Shown: piece by piece, positions 46,744-55,804 of the stretch | Layout of the letters: each line of letters starts with the position of its first letter | Numbering within the stretch: the stretch's first letter is position 1 | DNA from: Tolypothrix bouteillei VB521301 | Lineage (GTDB): Bacteria > Cyanobacteriota > Cyanobacteriia > Cyanobacteriales > Nostocaceae | Assembly: GCF_000760695.4 (NCBI RefSeq) | Contig: NZ_JHEG04000001.1 | Coordinates: 5,033,303 to 5,097,302 of the forward strand | Length of the DNA stretch: 64,000 nucleotides | Reading direction: 5' to 3' | Translations under genes and position numbers: made by a program | The notes under the pieces: model-generated | The model's database searches: none | Seen by the model: the letters and a program-made list of their open reading frames with translations, nothing else | What the model was told of the DNA's origin: nothing

Positions 46744-48636
46744 ATGACTGCTTCATCACAAGATAATTCGATAAATGTCCCAAATGCAGATAATCTGGAC
46801 ATAGCTAGGCAAGAATACCAATATAGCTACACCCATATCCCACCTCTGGCTATGGTGGATCGGCTACCTCCAGCAGAAGATTTTGCAAGTGCCTGGTACT
46901 TTTTGTTGGCTCAGCAAGTTAGGGGACTATTTGTTAATACTCTAATTACTAACCGAGGAAATCGCGGCTCCGAGTCGATCCGTGATGATGTGAGATTGTT
47001 TATCCTGGAAGTATTGCTGAAAGGAGCAATACCTTTCCAAACCAACATTATTGTTAAAGTTTTACAAATTGTCCCTCAGATTTTAGCTCAAGGTATATCT
47101 CGAGATTACCGAGAACTCGACGATCTGTTATTTTCTATCCTCAAAGACAGCGGCATCACAATTCTTAAAGATTCTTTAAACAAAGTTATTGAGCTTTTGT
47201 ACGAAGGACAACCAACTGGACGCCCTACCAGTTTGAATGATTACGAAAAGTTATTCCCAGTGCTGGGAGTCCCCGCGATCGCAACAACATTCCAAGACGA
47301 TGAAGTGTTTGCCTATATGCGAGTTGCAGGGTACAATCCCGTAATCATTGAGCGAGTCAGCAGTCCTGGCGATCGTTTTCCAGTCACAGAAGAACATTAC
47401 CAGGTGGTGATGGGAACTGATGATTCCCTTGCAGCAGCCGGAGAAGAAGGAAGGCTCTACTTAACAGATTATGGAATTTTAGAAGGAACGATCGGCGGGA
47501 CATTCCCGTACTATCAAAAATACCTTTACGCTCCCTTAGCACTTTTTGCATTACCCAAAGGCTCTGACCCCAACCGTCTGCTGCGCCCGATAGCCATTCA
47601 ATGCGGTCAAACTCCCGGTCCAGATTATCCGATCGTCACCCCTAACTCCGGTAAGTATGCTTGGCTGTTTGCCAAAACCGTTGTCCAGATAGCAGATGCC
47701 AATGTCCACGAAGCTGTCACTCACCTAGCCAGAACACACTTATTCGTTGGTGCTTTTGTACTTGCAACCCATCGCCAACTTCTCCGCACCCATCCTTTAA
47801 GCGTACTTCTGCGTCCTCATTTCGAGGGAACCTTAGCAATTAACGATGCAGCCCAACGAGCTTTGATTGCTCCTGGTGGTGGAGTTGATAGATTGCTTTC
47901 AGCAACCATCGATAACTCTCGGGTTTTAGCGGTGTACGGGTTGCAAAGTTACAGTTTCAATAATGCCATCCTACCAAAGCAATTTAAGCAGCGAGGCGTG
48001 GAAGATCCCAATCTATTGCCCGTATATCCTTACCGAGATGATGCACTTTTGGTTTGGAATGCCATTCATCAATGGGTTTCGAGTTACGTAAACCTTTACT
48101 ACTCCACTAATGAGGACATTCAAAAAGACGCAGCCCTTCAAGCATGGGTTGCTGAAGCCCGATCTTACGATGGCGGTCGCGTGTTTGATTTTGGTGAAGA
48201 TGGAGGTATCAAGACACGAGAATATCTAGCAGATGCCCTTACGCTGATTATTTTCACAGCCAGCGCTCAACATGCTGCGGTTAACTTTCCCCAGAAAAGT
48301 CTCATGGGTTACGCAGCTGCCGTACCACTAGCAGGTTACGCACCAGCCTCAACTCTCACTAAGGAAGTGAGTGAAGAAGACTATCTCAAATTGCTCGCAC
48401 CCCTAGATCAAGCACAAAGGCAGTATAATTTACTGGCTTTGCTGAGTGCTGTTTACTATAACAAACTCGGTGAATACCCGCAAGGACACTTTACAAATCC
48501 ACAAGTCCAACCTTTACTACAGGAATTTCAGAGCAATCTCAAGCAGGTTGAAGCAACTATCAATCAGCGCAATTTGAAACGCCCAATCTATAATTATTTG
48601 CTGCCTTCCAAAATTCCCCAGAGCATTAATATTTAG
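46744..48636 (+). CDS. Lipoxygenase
   Basis: 630 residues covering the helical catalytic domain without a PLAT domain, as in bacterial forms. Iron ligands by position are His322 and His327 in ANVHEAVTHLARTHLFVGAF, His510 in IIFTASAQHAAVNFPQKSLM, probably Asn514, and the terminal Ile630 (PQSINI). Other family segments are LEGTIGGTFPYYQKYLYAPL and PKGSDPNRLL. It should add O2 to polyunsaturated fatty acids to form hydroperoxides. Regio- and stereospecificity cannot be assigned. Same-strand P450 and unknown genes follow, with a small repeat between, so it may start an oxylipin operon. No good ribosome site is seen except GGGAGTC 8 bases upstream. Confidence 0.93.
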   Translation: MTASSQDNSINVPNADNLDIARQEYQYSYTHIPPLAMVDRLPPAEDFASAWYFLLAQQVRGLFVNTLITNRGNRGSESIRDDVRLFILEVLLKGAIPFQTNIIVKVLQIVPQILAQGISRDYRELDDLLFSILKDSGITILKDSLNKVIELLYEGQPTGRPTSLNDYEKLFPVLGVPAIATTFQDDEVFAYMRVAGYNPVIIERVSSPGDRFPVTEEHYQVVMGTDDSLAAAGEEGRLYLTDYGILEGTIGGTFPYYQKYLYAPLALFALPKGSDPNRLLRPIAIQCGQTPGPDYPIVTPNSGKYAWLFAKTVVQIADANVHEAVTHLARTHLFVGAFVLATHRQLLRTHPLSVLLRPHFEGTLAINDAAQRALIAPGGGVDRLLSATIDNSRVLAVYGLQSYSFNNAILPKQFKQRGVEDPNLLPVYPYRDDALLVWNAIHQWVSSYVNLYYSTNEDIQKDAALQAWVAEARSYDGGRVFDFGEDGGIKTREYLADALTLIIFTASAQHAAVNFPQKSLMGYAAAVPLAGYAPASTLTKEVSEEDYLKLLAPLDQAQRQYNLLALLSAVYYNKLGEYPQGHFTNPQVQPLLQEFQSNLKQVEATINQRNLKRPIYNYLLPSKIPQSINI

Positions 48637-48648
48637 AAAATAGCGGTT

Positions 48649-48752
48649 ATATCAAGTCCGGCTAAATGCCCATAATAAAACTTTCTTTGCATCCCCGTGT
48701 CTCCGGGTCTCCGGGTCTGTCCCAACTACGGGTATGCAACCGGACATGATAT
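48649..48752. mobile_element. MITE-like element with terminal inverted repeats
   Basis: ATATCAAGTCCGG (48649-48661) and CCGGACATGATAT (48740-48752) are inverted with one mismatch and extend as an imperfect stem. The interior has tandem TCTCCGGG units. The total is 104 bases with no coding capacity. It lies between the lipoxygenase and P450 genes and could also act as a partial terminator. Confidence 0.7.
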
Positions 48753-48810
48753 TAGGAGTCAGGAGTTTGAAAATATTACTGCATAGTTAGTAGGTATCAA
48801 AGGTAACATT

Positions 48811-50157
48811 ATGGCCAACAAAGATCAAATCCTCCAAGCTCACGAGCGCCAAATTTGGCTTTCAGGTATTCTTGCCAGAGTTGGTTACAACAGTCCCATT
48901 GGCAGGCTTCTCCGCTTGTGGGCTTATTATATGGATGCTTTTATCATTCTCGGTGCATGGACAGACTTTCTTTACATCCGCAGGGACAATATTGGCGAGA
49001 AATTTTTTGCAGTAGACCAGGCAATTATGCATACCTCTCACTCCAAGGTGAGGGAACTCATGCACGTTGAGCCTCAAGTGAGGGGAAATGATTTAGGCAT
49101 CATTAGAATGTTAGCTCCTAGCTACCTGCTAAACAATCCACTTAGTTTGGGAATGAACGGTAACGAGCATACAGGAGCTCGTGCCATATTTTTGCAAGCT
49201 TTACCAGAACCATCAGAACACGCAGAAGTATTGGGGTATTTAGTAGATCGATCGCTAGCAAAGGCTGCCATACAGGGACAAGTACATATCGGCAATGATT
49301 TGCCAAAGATGTTACTTGAGATTTTGCATCAACTTGTTTTCGAGATTTCATTATCTGAGCCCGAAATTACGGCATCCCGTAATTACATTAGCGGGCTAGT
49401 ACTTGCGTCCTTACCAAATTTCATCAGTCAGTATTTGCTTGCATTTAGAACTTTTCCTAACATCCAACATCGAAAGCGTTTGACCGAGCGATACAAACAA
49501 TCTCCGAGATGGGAATCTTACCTAGAAACAGGTAGCCAGTATCAGTTGAACGCACACCAAGTTGCTAACACTGTTTTCGATATGATCCATATTGCTGGAA
49601 CTGCAGGTACCAGCGCTCTTTTGGGATCTGTCATTGGTGTTCTGTGTCTGGATGAGACCTTAAGAAATGATGTCGTGTCTGAAGTGAATGCTGTGTGGGA
49701 TGGTACAGACACCCCTAGTGGAGATGCTCTAGAACAGTTAACACTCACCCATAAAGTTATTCTGGAAACAGCTCGCATGTATCCACCCGTGCGATTTGTC
49801 AGCCAACTCACTACCGAGGGGGGTGAGGTTGAGATCGGAGGGCGCAGGTGTCCCTTCCAAAGAGGAACTCGTTTGCTCGGATCGATCTTCACAGCAAATC
49901 GTGACGCCAACAGATACAGCAATCCAGATAACTTTGACGTTACGCGAGATTTTTCCGATATCGTATCTTGGAACGGAGCAGGACATGAGCGTGCTTGTCC
50001 CGGTAGATCCTTATCTATTGGGATAGTGAAAATGTTTTGTCTGTATCTGTTTAAAAAATATCAATGGAACTCCTTTACACAAGTCAAGTGGGATTTTGAA
50101 AAAGTGACTGCTGTTACTCCTAATGATTTAGTGCTGCAAGGATTTACTCATCGATAG
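48811..50157 (+). CDS. Cytochrome P450, probable hydroperoxide-handling or fatty-acid type
   Basis: 448 residues. The K-helix ExxR is ILETARMYPPV (Glu319, Arg322). The heme-thiolate loop is SWNGAGHERACPGRSLS with Cys396. The I-helix region reads MIHIAGTAGTSALLG (258-272) and lacks the usual acidic-Thr pair for O2 activation. That feature is shared by P450s that rearrange peroxides, such as CYP74 enzymes, although the CYP74 heme-loop insertion is not present. The N-terminal half is unlike the common monooxygenases. The gene follows a lipoxygenase, so conversion of fatty-acid hydroperoxides is the best guess. Confidence 0.85.
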   Translation: MANKDQILQAHERQIWLSGILARVGYNSPIGRLLRLWAYYMDAFIILGAWTDFLYIRRDNIGEKFFAVDQAIMHTSHSKVRELMHVEPQVRGNDLGIIRMLAPSYLLNNPLSLGMNGNEHTGARAIFLQALPEPSEHAEVLGYLVDRSLAKAAIQGQVHIGNDLPKMLLEILHQLVFEISLSEPEITASRNYISGLVLASLPNFISQYLLAFRTFPNIQHRKRLTERYKQSPRWESYLETGSQYQLNAHQVANTVFDMIHIAGTAGTSALLGSVIGVLCLDETLRNDVVSEVNAVWDGTDTPSGDALEQLTLTHKVILETARMYPPVRFVSQLTTEGGEVEIGGRRCPFQRGTRLLGSIFTANRDANRYSNPDNFDVTRDFSDIVSWNGAGHERACPGRSLSIGIVKMFCLYLFKKYQWNSFTQVKWDFEKVTAVTPNDLVLQGFTHR

Positions 50158-50209
50158 TCAATGCAGAAAAGTATTTTTTAGATGACTTGCGTAAGAAAGG
50201 AACCAGGGA

Positions 50210-50773
50210 ATGATTGGAGCGATCGAAAAAAAGCGACTCGACAACATAGCAACTTGGATGATTCCCATCACACAAACAAACCTACCTAATATTCTTAGGG
50301 GCGTATTCCATATGGATGGCAATCCACTTCCAGATGAGTGCATCACATTCTACAATATAGAATGGGATATGCAAACCCGTTCCTTAGTTCTACCCGTCTT
50401 TGCCCCATTACAATGGACTTTTCATAACTCAGTTCGTGGATGGATATTACTGATTGCCATCCAGGTCATTCAATTGACGTACAAAATTCAATTTGAAGAT
50501 GAAACCTTACAGCAAGCGCAAATTACACCTTTTACATTTGGGCTACCAGTTCCAAAGTGGATTATAGCGCTCACAATGATCCAGGACAAAAACTCTAACG
50601 ATAGAAACACTTGGCAACGAAAGAACGTCTGGTTTGGCGGACTTTCACGAGTTGGGGAATATACACTTCGTAGGGTTGTGGATGAAAACGGTCGCCATAC
50701 ACCTGCTTTCAACGATATGCTGACCTCGTCTCCAAACGAATGTTTGGTAATTGTTAGAAACGAAAAAATTTAG
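50210..50773 (+). CDS. Unknown protein, third gene of the lipoxygenase-P450 locus
   Basis: 187 residues from an ATG with CCAGGGA upstream, 53 bases after the P450 stop. One hydrophobic stretch (RGWILLIAIQVIQLTYKI, about 76-93) may be membrane-associated. The remainder is soluble, with Trp/Asn-rich and basic parts (NTWQRKNVWFGGLSRVGEYT). No family recognised. Position and strand suggest co-expression with the lipoxygenase and P450 genes, so it could process, bind or export the product. Confidence 0.7.
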   Translation: MIGAIEKKRLDNIATWMIPITQTNLPNILRGVFHMDGNPLPDECITFYNIEWDMQTRSLVLPVFAPLQWTFHNSVRGWILLIAIQVIQLTYKIQFEDETLQQAQITPFTFGLPVPKWIIALTMIQDKNSNDRNTWQRKNVWFGGLSRVGEYTLRRVVDENGRHTPAFNDMLTSSPNECLVIVRNEKI

Positions 50774-50912
50774 GTGAGTTTGTAGCAAATAGCATTCGCA
50801 GGCTATACGAGCAAAACCCACCTATGTGGATTTGTAACTGCAACCAAACCCTTACCTAAAATTACCCATTATTCACACTGTTTGGATAAAAGGATTGAAT
50901 TGGAGCAATCAT

Positions 50913-51671
50913 TTATCCCTGACTTTGTAAACTTTTCATCTCATGTTGGACATCCAAAGCAATTTGCAAGGCTTCATTCAACAAGCGTCCGTGCTCGCTC
51001 GCTTGTTCGCTGACTTGCATTGCTGTTAATGTTGCTAAATTATTGGCAAATAACTCCGATCTACTGATAATAAATTTTTTATTCTCTCTTAAGATTCTTT
51101 CCGTCTTTAAAGCACGCACAAGATCGCTTCTTGTTAGCTCAAGTGCTTCAAGAACTTTTTGTCTTTCTTTTAAACTGACTCCCGGATTTCCAGCTTCTTC
51201 TATTTGGTCGTTAATATCTATCGCTTTAATAACAGAGTTATATCTTTCGACATCATTCAAGAGAATTTTTAAGGAAGGAGTCATATTTTTATCAACCAGC
51301 TTCAGCCTTTGCTTCCAAAAAAAATACAAGAAACCTTGTGTGCTAGAACCAGTTAAAAAGCTCAAGATAATTAATAATAACCAGGATGGTATTGCTACCC
51401 AAGTTGCAAAAAATCGAATAAGAAGGTCAATGGCAACATAACTACCCACTAATACACTCAATCCTATAAAAACTACAGTCGCTCCTTCAGAACCTTTAAC
51501 TTTTTCTATAAATCTCCTGAATATTCCTTGAAAACGATGGCTAATAATTATTAGTTCATCATTTACGGGCAAGTTAGTTAATTTCTGTAATTCTTTCCGA
51601 CTAATCTCTAATCCTACTAAATCATCAAGCACAGTTTTAATATCCTTGGGATCTATAAGTTTTTTTTTCAA
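50913..51671 (-). CDS. Membrane protein with long C-terminal coiled coil, unknown function
   Basis: 252 residues from a TTG at 51671; no ATG is near. Two transmembrane helices (about 64-86 and 90-116) separate a charged N-terminal part from a C-terminal half rich in Glu, Lys and Leu with coiled-coil heptads (SLKERQKVLEALELTRSDLV). No family recognised. It converges on the rightward 50210 gene. Confidence 0.65.
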   Translation of the reverse strand: MKKKLIDPKDIKTVLDDLVGLEISRKELQKLTNLPVNDELIIISHRFQGIFRRFIEKVKGSEGATVVFIGLSVLVGSYVAIDLLIRFFATWVAIPSWLLLIILSFLTGSSTQGFLYFFWKQRLKLVDKNMTPSLKILLNDVERYNSVIKAIDINDQIEEAGNPGVSLKERQKVLEALELTRSDLVRALKTERILRENKKFIISRSELFANNLATLTAMQVSEQASEHGRLLNEALQIALDVQHEMKSLQSQG

Positions 51672-52153
51672 TATTATATAACAGAAAAATTTATAAAATG
51701 TTTATAATGTGCTTCCGCTGTTAAAAATTGTTCATAAAAATATCTTTTTATCCATAAATTGAAACAGTATTATCCCACGTCAAGCATAATTTGTTACATT
51801 TGAGCCTTTTTTCCGTAATTTCTGTTACAGATTTACTTTAGTAGGAACAGTTCTTCAGGATAAATCAGCGTTTACTTAACTTGATACAACATCTATGTAA
51901 CAATTTGTAAGTGCAGAGTATACAGATGCATTAGGTCAGGCACTTGATATAACAAATCAATGTACGCGATTGAGACTTTTCCGTATTAAAGAGACAGCCA
52001 AAAGCTTTTTTAAACCAAATTGCTGGTTGCTGATTTTCATTCATTACATAATTTTTATTAATTTCTGGCATTTCTCTGACGTCTATTTTGTGTATACTCT
52101 GTGACCAAGGTTAAGAGCGGTGCCTTTCCTTTTTGGGAGAAATATTGGGAGAA
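51672..52153. other. AT-rich divergent spacer
   Basis: About 480 bases between the coiled-coil gene and the nucleoside transporter. Contains homopolymer A/T runs and GTTACA-type repeats, no gene-like frame. Promoters for both genes should be here. Confidence 0.45.
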
Positions 52154-53365
52154 ATGATGGAACGCGCAATTTCTGCCTTGGGACTACTTGTTTTTATTGG
52201 GATATCCTACGCTTTTTCTGTCAATCGTCGTGCTGTCCGTTGGCGAACAGTAGCATGGGGACTGGGATTGGAGTTTGTATTTGCACTCTTGATTTTGAAA
52301 ACTCCTAGTGGTTTGGCAGCATTTAAGTCTTTAGGTGATGTGGTCAGCAGTTTTTTAGCATTTTCAGACGTGGGAGCAAAGTTTGTTTTTGGCGAGAGTT
52401 ATAAAGATCACTTGTTCGCATTTCAAATTCTGCCCACAATCATCTTTTTTTCTGCTTTCATTAGCGTCCTGTATCATTACGGGATTCTACAGTGGGTAGT
52501 GACTGGTATGGCTTGGGTGATGATGAAGACCATGAAAACTTCTGGTTCTGAGTCTTTGTCTTGTGCGGGTAACGTTTTTTTGGGACCAACTGAATCACCT
52601 TTGATAGTTAAGCCTTATGTCTCAACAATGACACAATCAGAACTGTTTGCGGTGATGACGGGTGGTTTTGCTACGGTGGCTGGTGGGACATTGGGAGCAT
52701 ACTTATCATTCGGTTTACCAACAGAACATCTTATAGCTGCTTTTTTTATGACAGCTCCGACATCTTTGGTTGTTGCGAAATTACTTTACCCAGAAACAGA
52801 AGTATCCGACACTGCGGGACAAGTGAGGGTAGAAGTCAAAACAAATTTTGTTAACGTCATTGATGCTGCGACTTCAGGGGCGCTTGAAGGCGTCAGGTTA
52901 GCGGTTAATGTGGGAGTGATGATTATTGCTTTCTTGGGTTTGTTAGCTGTAGTCAACGCATTACTTGGATGGTTGGGGACACGGATTGGATTGCCGCAAC
53001 TTTCACTAGAATGGATTTTATCTTTTATTATGGCTCCTGTGGCTTGGTTGATGGGTGTGCCTTTGGCTGATTGCGCTCAAGTGGGAGCGTTGTTAGGTAA
53101 AAAGACTATTCTTAATGAATTCATTGCTTACTTAGATTTAAAGACTTTAATCGAGAAAGGTCAAATTTCTCAACGTGCGATCGTGATTGCTACTTACGCG
53201 TTATGCAATTTTGCTAATGTTGGATCTATCGGCATTACTATTGGTGGAATTACCGGAATGGCACCAAATCGCCAACACGATCTAGCTCGCATGGGTGTTA
53301 GATCGATGATTGGGGGATTGCTTGCAGGTTTTATGACTGCTTGTATTGCTGGAATGTTAGTTTAA
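52154..53365 (+). CDS. Concentrative nucleoside transporter (NupC/CNT family)
   Basis: 403 residues from ATG ATG at 52154/52157, preceded by GGGAGAA; a TTG at 52133 lacks a ribosome site. About nine to ten membrane helices are predicted. Family motifs are FVFGESYKDHLFAFQILPTI, GNVFLGPTESPLIVKPYVST, MTGGFATVAGGTLGAYLSF and NEFIAYLDLK, with YALCNFANVGSIGITIGGIT near the end. It imports nucleosides using a sodium or proton gradient. Monocistronic. Confidence 0.93.
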   Translation: MMERAISALGLLVFIGISYAFSVNRRAVRWRTVAWGLGLEFVFALLILKTPSGLAAFKSLGDVVSSFLAFSDVGAKFVFGESYKDHLFAFQILPTIIFFSAFISVLYHYGILQWVVTGMAWVMMKTMKTSGSESLSCAGNVFLGPTESPLIVKPYVSTMTQSELFAVMTGGFATVAGGTLGAYLSFGLPTEHLIAAFFMTAPTSLVVAKLLYPETEVSDTAGQVRVEVKTNFVNVIDAATSGALEGVRLAVNVGVMIIAFLGLLAVVNALLGWLGTRIGLPQLSLEWILSFIMAPVAWLMGVPLADCAQVGALLGKKTILNEFIAYLDLKTLIEKGQISQRAIVIATYALCNFANVGSIGITIGGITGMAPNRQHDLARMGVRSMIGGLLAGFMTACIAGMLV

Positions 53366-53626
53366 TATCATTTATTATTTGTAAAATGAACCTCTAAGAC
53401 GCAAAGAACACGGGCTTCACAGGAGTTGCTGGAGGCTAGAAAAAAGAAAAGAAGACTGGTGTTTACATAGCACTATAGGGATTAATTTCTCATTATGAAA
53501 ATGTAGAGATTAATGAACTTTGTTATCTATTTTTTAGATAATACGAAGTTTTATGAATGAAGATGCCTGCAACCCTTTTTTCTATTTCAAACTATGTAGT
53601 AAGTTCACCTCTTGCATCAGACATTA

Positions 53627-54331
53627 ATGAAGTATCACAGCATTGATGAACTTCTTAAAAACAACCAAGCTTGGGTTGCTGAAAAGCTAGCTCTAAACTC
53701 TACTTATTTTGAAGAGTTAGCACGGGGACAAAAACCACCCTATCTCTACATTGGTTGTTCTGACAGTCGTTTGCCTTTAACTAATTTTACACGTACAGAA
53801 CCTGGAGAATTATTTGTTCACCGTAATATTGCCAATCAAGTCTCTCTCACAGATATTAACTTCTTAGCTGTTCTTGAGTACGCAATAAACCATCTTGAAA
53901 TCGAACACATTATTGTTTGCGGTCATTACGGCTGTGGTGGAATCAAAGCGGCGTTAGAAGGAAGAACAATAGGAATTATTGATAATTGGGTGAATCCAAT
54001 ACGAGAACTCTATTTGCAAAAACAAGACGAAATTGATGCTTTACCAATAACAGAAGATCGTTTGAATTACCTAGCAGAACTCAATGTAATGGCACAAGTG
54101 AAAAATCTGTACCAAACTTCCATCATGCGTAAAGCACTTCACGAACAAAAAGCACCGTTGGTTCATGGTTGGGTCTTAGATATCGGTAGCGGGTTAATTA
54201 AAGATTTGCAAGTCTCTACTTCACAATGGCAGTTAAGCCCTTCGTGTGCGATCGCACTCAGCAATCTCAAAGTTCACATTCCTATTCTTCAGTCCGTTCA
54301 GACTCTATCACTGTCTCTCGAAAATCTTTAA
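53627..54331 (+). CDS. Beta-carbonic anhydrase
   Basis: 234 residues from the ATG at 53627; a TTG five codons upstream is less likely. Zinc and catalytic motifs are YIGCSDSRLPL (Cys44, Asp46, Arg48) and VCGHYGCGGIKAAL (His100, Cys103). It interconverts CO2 and bicarbonate. There is no carboxysome-targeting C-terminal extension as in CcaA, so it may be a cytoplasmic or periplasm-facing form. No signal peptide is seen. It converges on the truncated HEPN remnant. Confidence 0.94.
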   Translation: MKYHSIDELLKNNQAWVAEKLALNSTYFEELARGQKPPYLYIGCSDSRLPLTNFTRTEPGELFVHRNIANQVSLTDINFLAVLEYAINHLEIEHIIVCGHYGCGGIKAALEGRTIGIIDNWVNPIRELYLQKQDEIDALPITEDRLNYLAELNVMAQVKNLYQTSIMRKALHEQKAPLVHGWVLDIGSGLIKDLQVSTSQWQLSPSCAIALSNLKVHIPILQSVQTLSLSLENL

Positions 54332-54357
54332 AAGATGTCTCACCGACACGAACGCTT

Positions 54358-54420
54358 CTAAATAGCTGCGATCGCTTCCACAATATCTCGAATCCGAAAT
54401 TGCCATTGTCTAGAAGGCAC
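54358..54420 (-). pseudogene. Truncated HEPN toxin gene (first 20 codons)
   Basis: From a GTG at 54420, overlapping the MNT stop, the frame reads MPSRQWQFRIRDIVEAIAAI and then a TAG. This is the conserved N-terminus of HEPN partners of MNT proteins. After the stop no HEPN sequence follows before the carbonic anhydrase gene, so about 90 residues including the RX4-6H catalytic part are missing. It is a deletion remnant. Confidence 0.78.
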
Positions 54421-54700
54421 GGATTATATCCTCAAGAACAGGTTCTCTAAAGTTTTCTCGCAGAGCATCTAATGTACCCATATCTACAGGGTACCCTAAT
54501 AAATCTTCTAAATAAAGTCGCACTTCAATAAACTCAAATAATCCTACAGGACGATTAAATTCAATCAAAAAATCAATATCGCTGCCAGCCTTAGCTTCAT
54601 CTCGCGCTACTGAGCCAAATAAATCCAACGATTTTACACCCATTGCCTGCAACTGCTCTCGGTGTGCGGCAATAATTTCCAAAACTTGCGATCGCTTCAT
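54410..54700 (-). CDS. MNT-type minimal nucleotidyltransferase (antitoxin of HEPN/MNT pair)
   Basis: 96 residues. The nucleotidyltransferase motif is LDLFGSVARDEAKAGSDIDF (GSxxRxxxxxxSDxD), with a third acidic residue in LGYPVDMGTLDALR. MNT proteins AMPylate or otherwise silence HEPN RNases. Start ATG at 54700. Its usual downstream HEPN partner is reduced to 20 codons here, so the antitoxin seems to be an orphan. Confidence 0.9.
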   Translation of the reverse strand: MKRSQVLEIIAAHREQLQAMGVKSLDLFGSVARDEAKAGSDIDFLIEFNRPVGLFEFIEVRLYLEDLLGYPVDMGTLDALRENFREPVLEDIIRAF

Positions 54701-54841
54701 TTTCTTTTTTTCAAAAATTACATTCGATGAGGTCTATTTCTGCCACGTTCCTTACGGAACATAGCGTGGATTTGTTGAAGGTGGCGAAGTCTTGTGGTAA
54801 AACGTCCTAGTAACATTTAGGACTGTATTGACTCTAACGGC

Positions 54842-55804
54842 ATGACGGAACCAGAAACCAACGTTCCTGCAAATTACGACGAATCGTGGAAAGTGGCGAT
54901 TGAACAGTATTTTGAGCCATTCGTTGCCTTCTTCTTCCCAGAAGCACATCGGGAGATCGCCTGGGAGCGGGGATACGAATTCCTTGACAAAGAGTTTACC
55001 CAGATTATCCGGGATGCTGAAATTGGCACGCGCTTCGTTGATAAGCTGCTTAAGGTGTGGCTCAGAGACGGCGAGGAAGCGTGGCTGCTGTTGCATATCG
55101 AAATCCAAAGCCAAACGGACAGCGGTTTTGCAAAACGAATCTTTACCTATAACTATAAAATTTTTGACCGCTATGGTCGAGAAGTGGTAAGTCTAGCCGT
55201 GCTGGGAGACTCTCAACCCAACTGGCGACCCCAGGAATATGGTTACGGGCGATGGGGCTGCTCTATGCAACTGCGGTTTCCCGTCATCAAATTGTTAGAC
55301 TATACCTGGGAAACGCTGGAATCGAGCAATAACCCGTTCGCTGTGGTAGTGATGGCGCATCGCAAAACCCAGGCTACGACCCAAGCTGCCTCAGAGCGAT
55401 TTCAATGGAAACTGCGCCTGATTAAAGGTCTTTACAGACGCGGGTATAGCCGACAAGATATCATCAATATATTCCTGGTGCTGGATAGCATGATGCGCCT
55501 GCCGGAACCGTTGGAAGTTACCTTGCGGGACGAACTAAGACAATTTGAGGAGGAAAATCAAATGCCCTACATTAGCAGCATTGAGCGCATTGGACGACTT
55601 GAAGGACGACTTGAAGGACAACACGAAAAAGCCAAAAATTTAATTCAGAGCTTGCTCAAGAGCCGATTTGGTGTTCTTGACGAAGAGCTTTCATCTGTCG
55701 TTGAGCCACTAACCCAACTGCCGGATGATGAAGTCGCCAACCTTTTGCTCACCTCTTCCCGTGAGGAATTGGTAACACGCTTTGGACAAAGCACGTTGCA
55801 CTAA
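54842..55804 (+). CDS. PD-(D/E)XK-type protein with C-terminal DUF4351 (Rpn/transposase-like)
   Basis: 320 residues. N-terminal part: YDESWKVAIEQYFEPFVAFF, KLLKVWLRDGEEAWLLLHIE and IQSQTDSGFAKRIFTYNYKI, containing a D...ExQ nuclease-like motif. The C-terminal DUF4351 domain reads LIQSLLKSRFGVLDEELSSV, LTQLPDDEVANLLL and SREELVTRF. A short RLEGRLEG repeat links them. These genes are scattered and often multi-copy in cyanobacteria, resembling recombination-promoting nucleases. Its TAA is immediately followed, in the same frame, by a 5'-truncated hsp20. Confidence 0.85.
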   Translation: MTEPETNVPANYDESWKVAIEQYFEPFVAFFFPEAHREIAWERGYEFLDKEFTQIIRDAEIGTRFVDKLLKVWLRDGEEAWLLLHIEIQSQTDSGFAKRIFTYNYKIFDRYGREVVSLAVLGDSQPNWRPQEYGYGRWGCSMQLRFPVIKLLDYTWETLESSNNPFAVVVMAHRKTQATTQAASERFQWKLRLIKGLYRRGYSRQDIINIFLVLDSMMRLPEPLEVTLRDELRQFEEENQMPYISSIERIGRLEGRLEGQHEKAKNLIQSLLKSRFGVLDEELSSVVEPLTQLPDDEVANLLLTSSREELVTRFGQSTLH

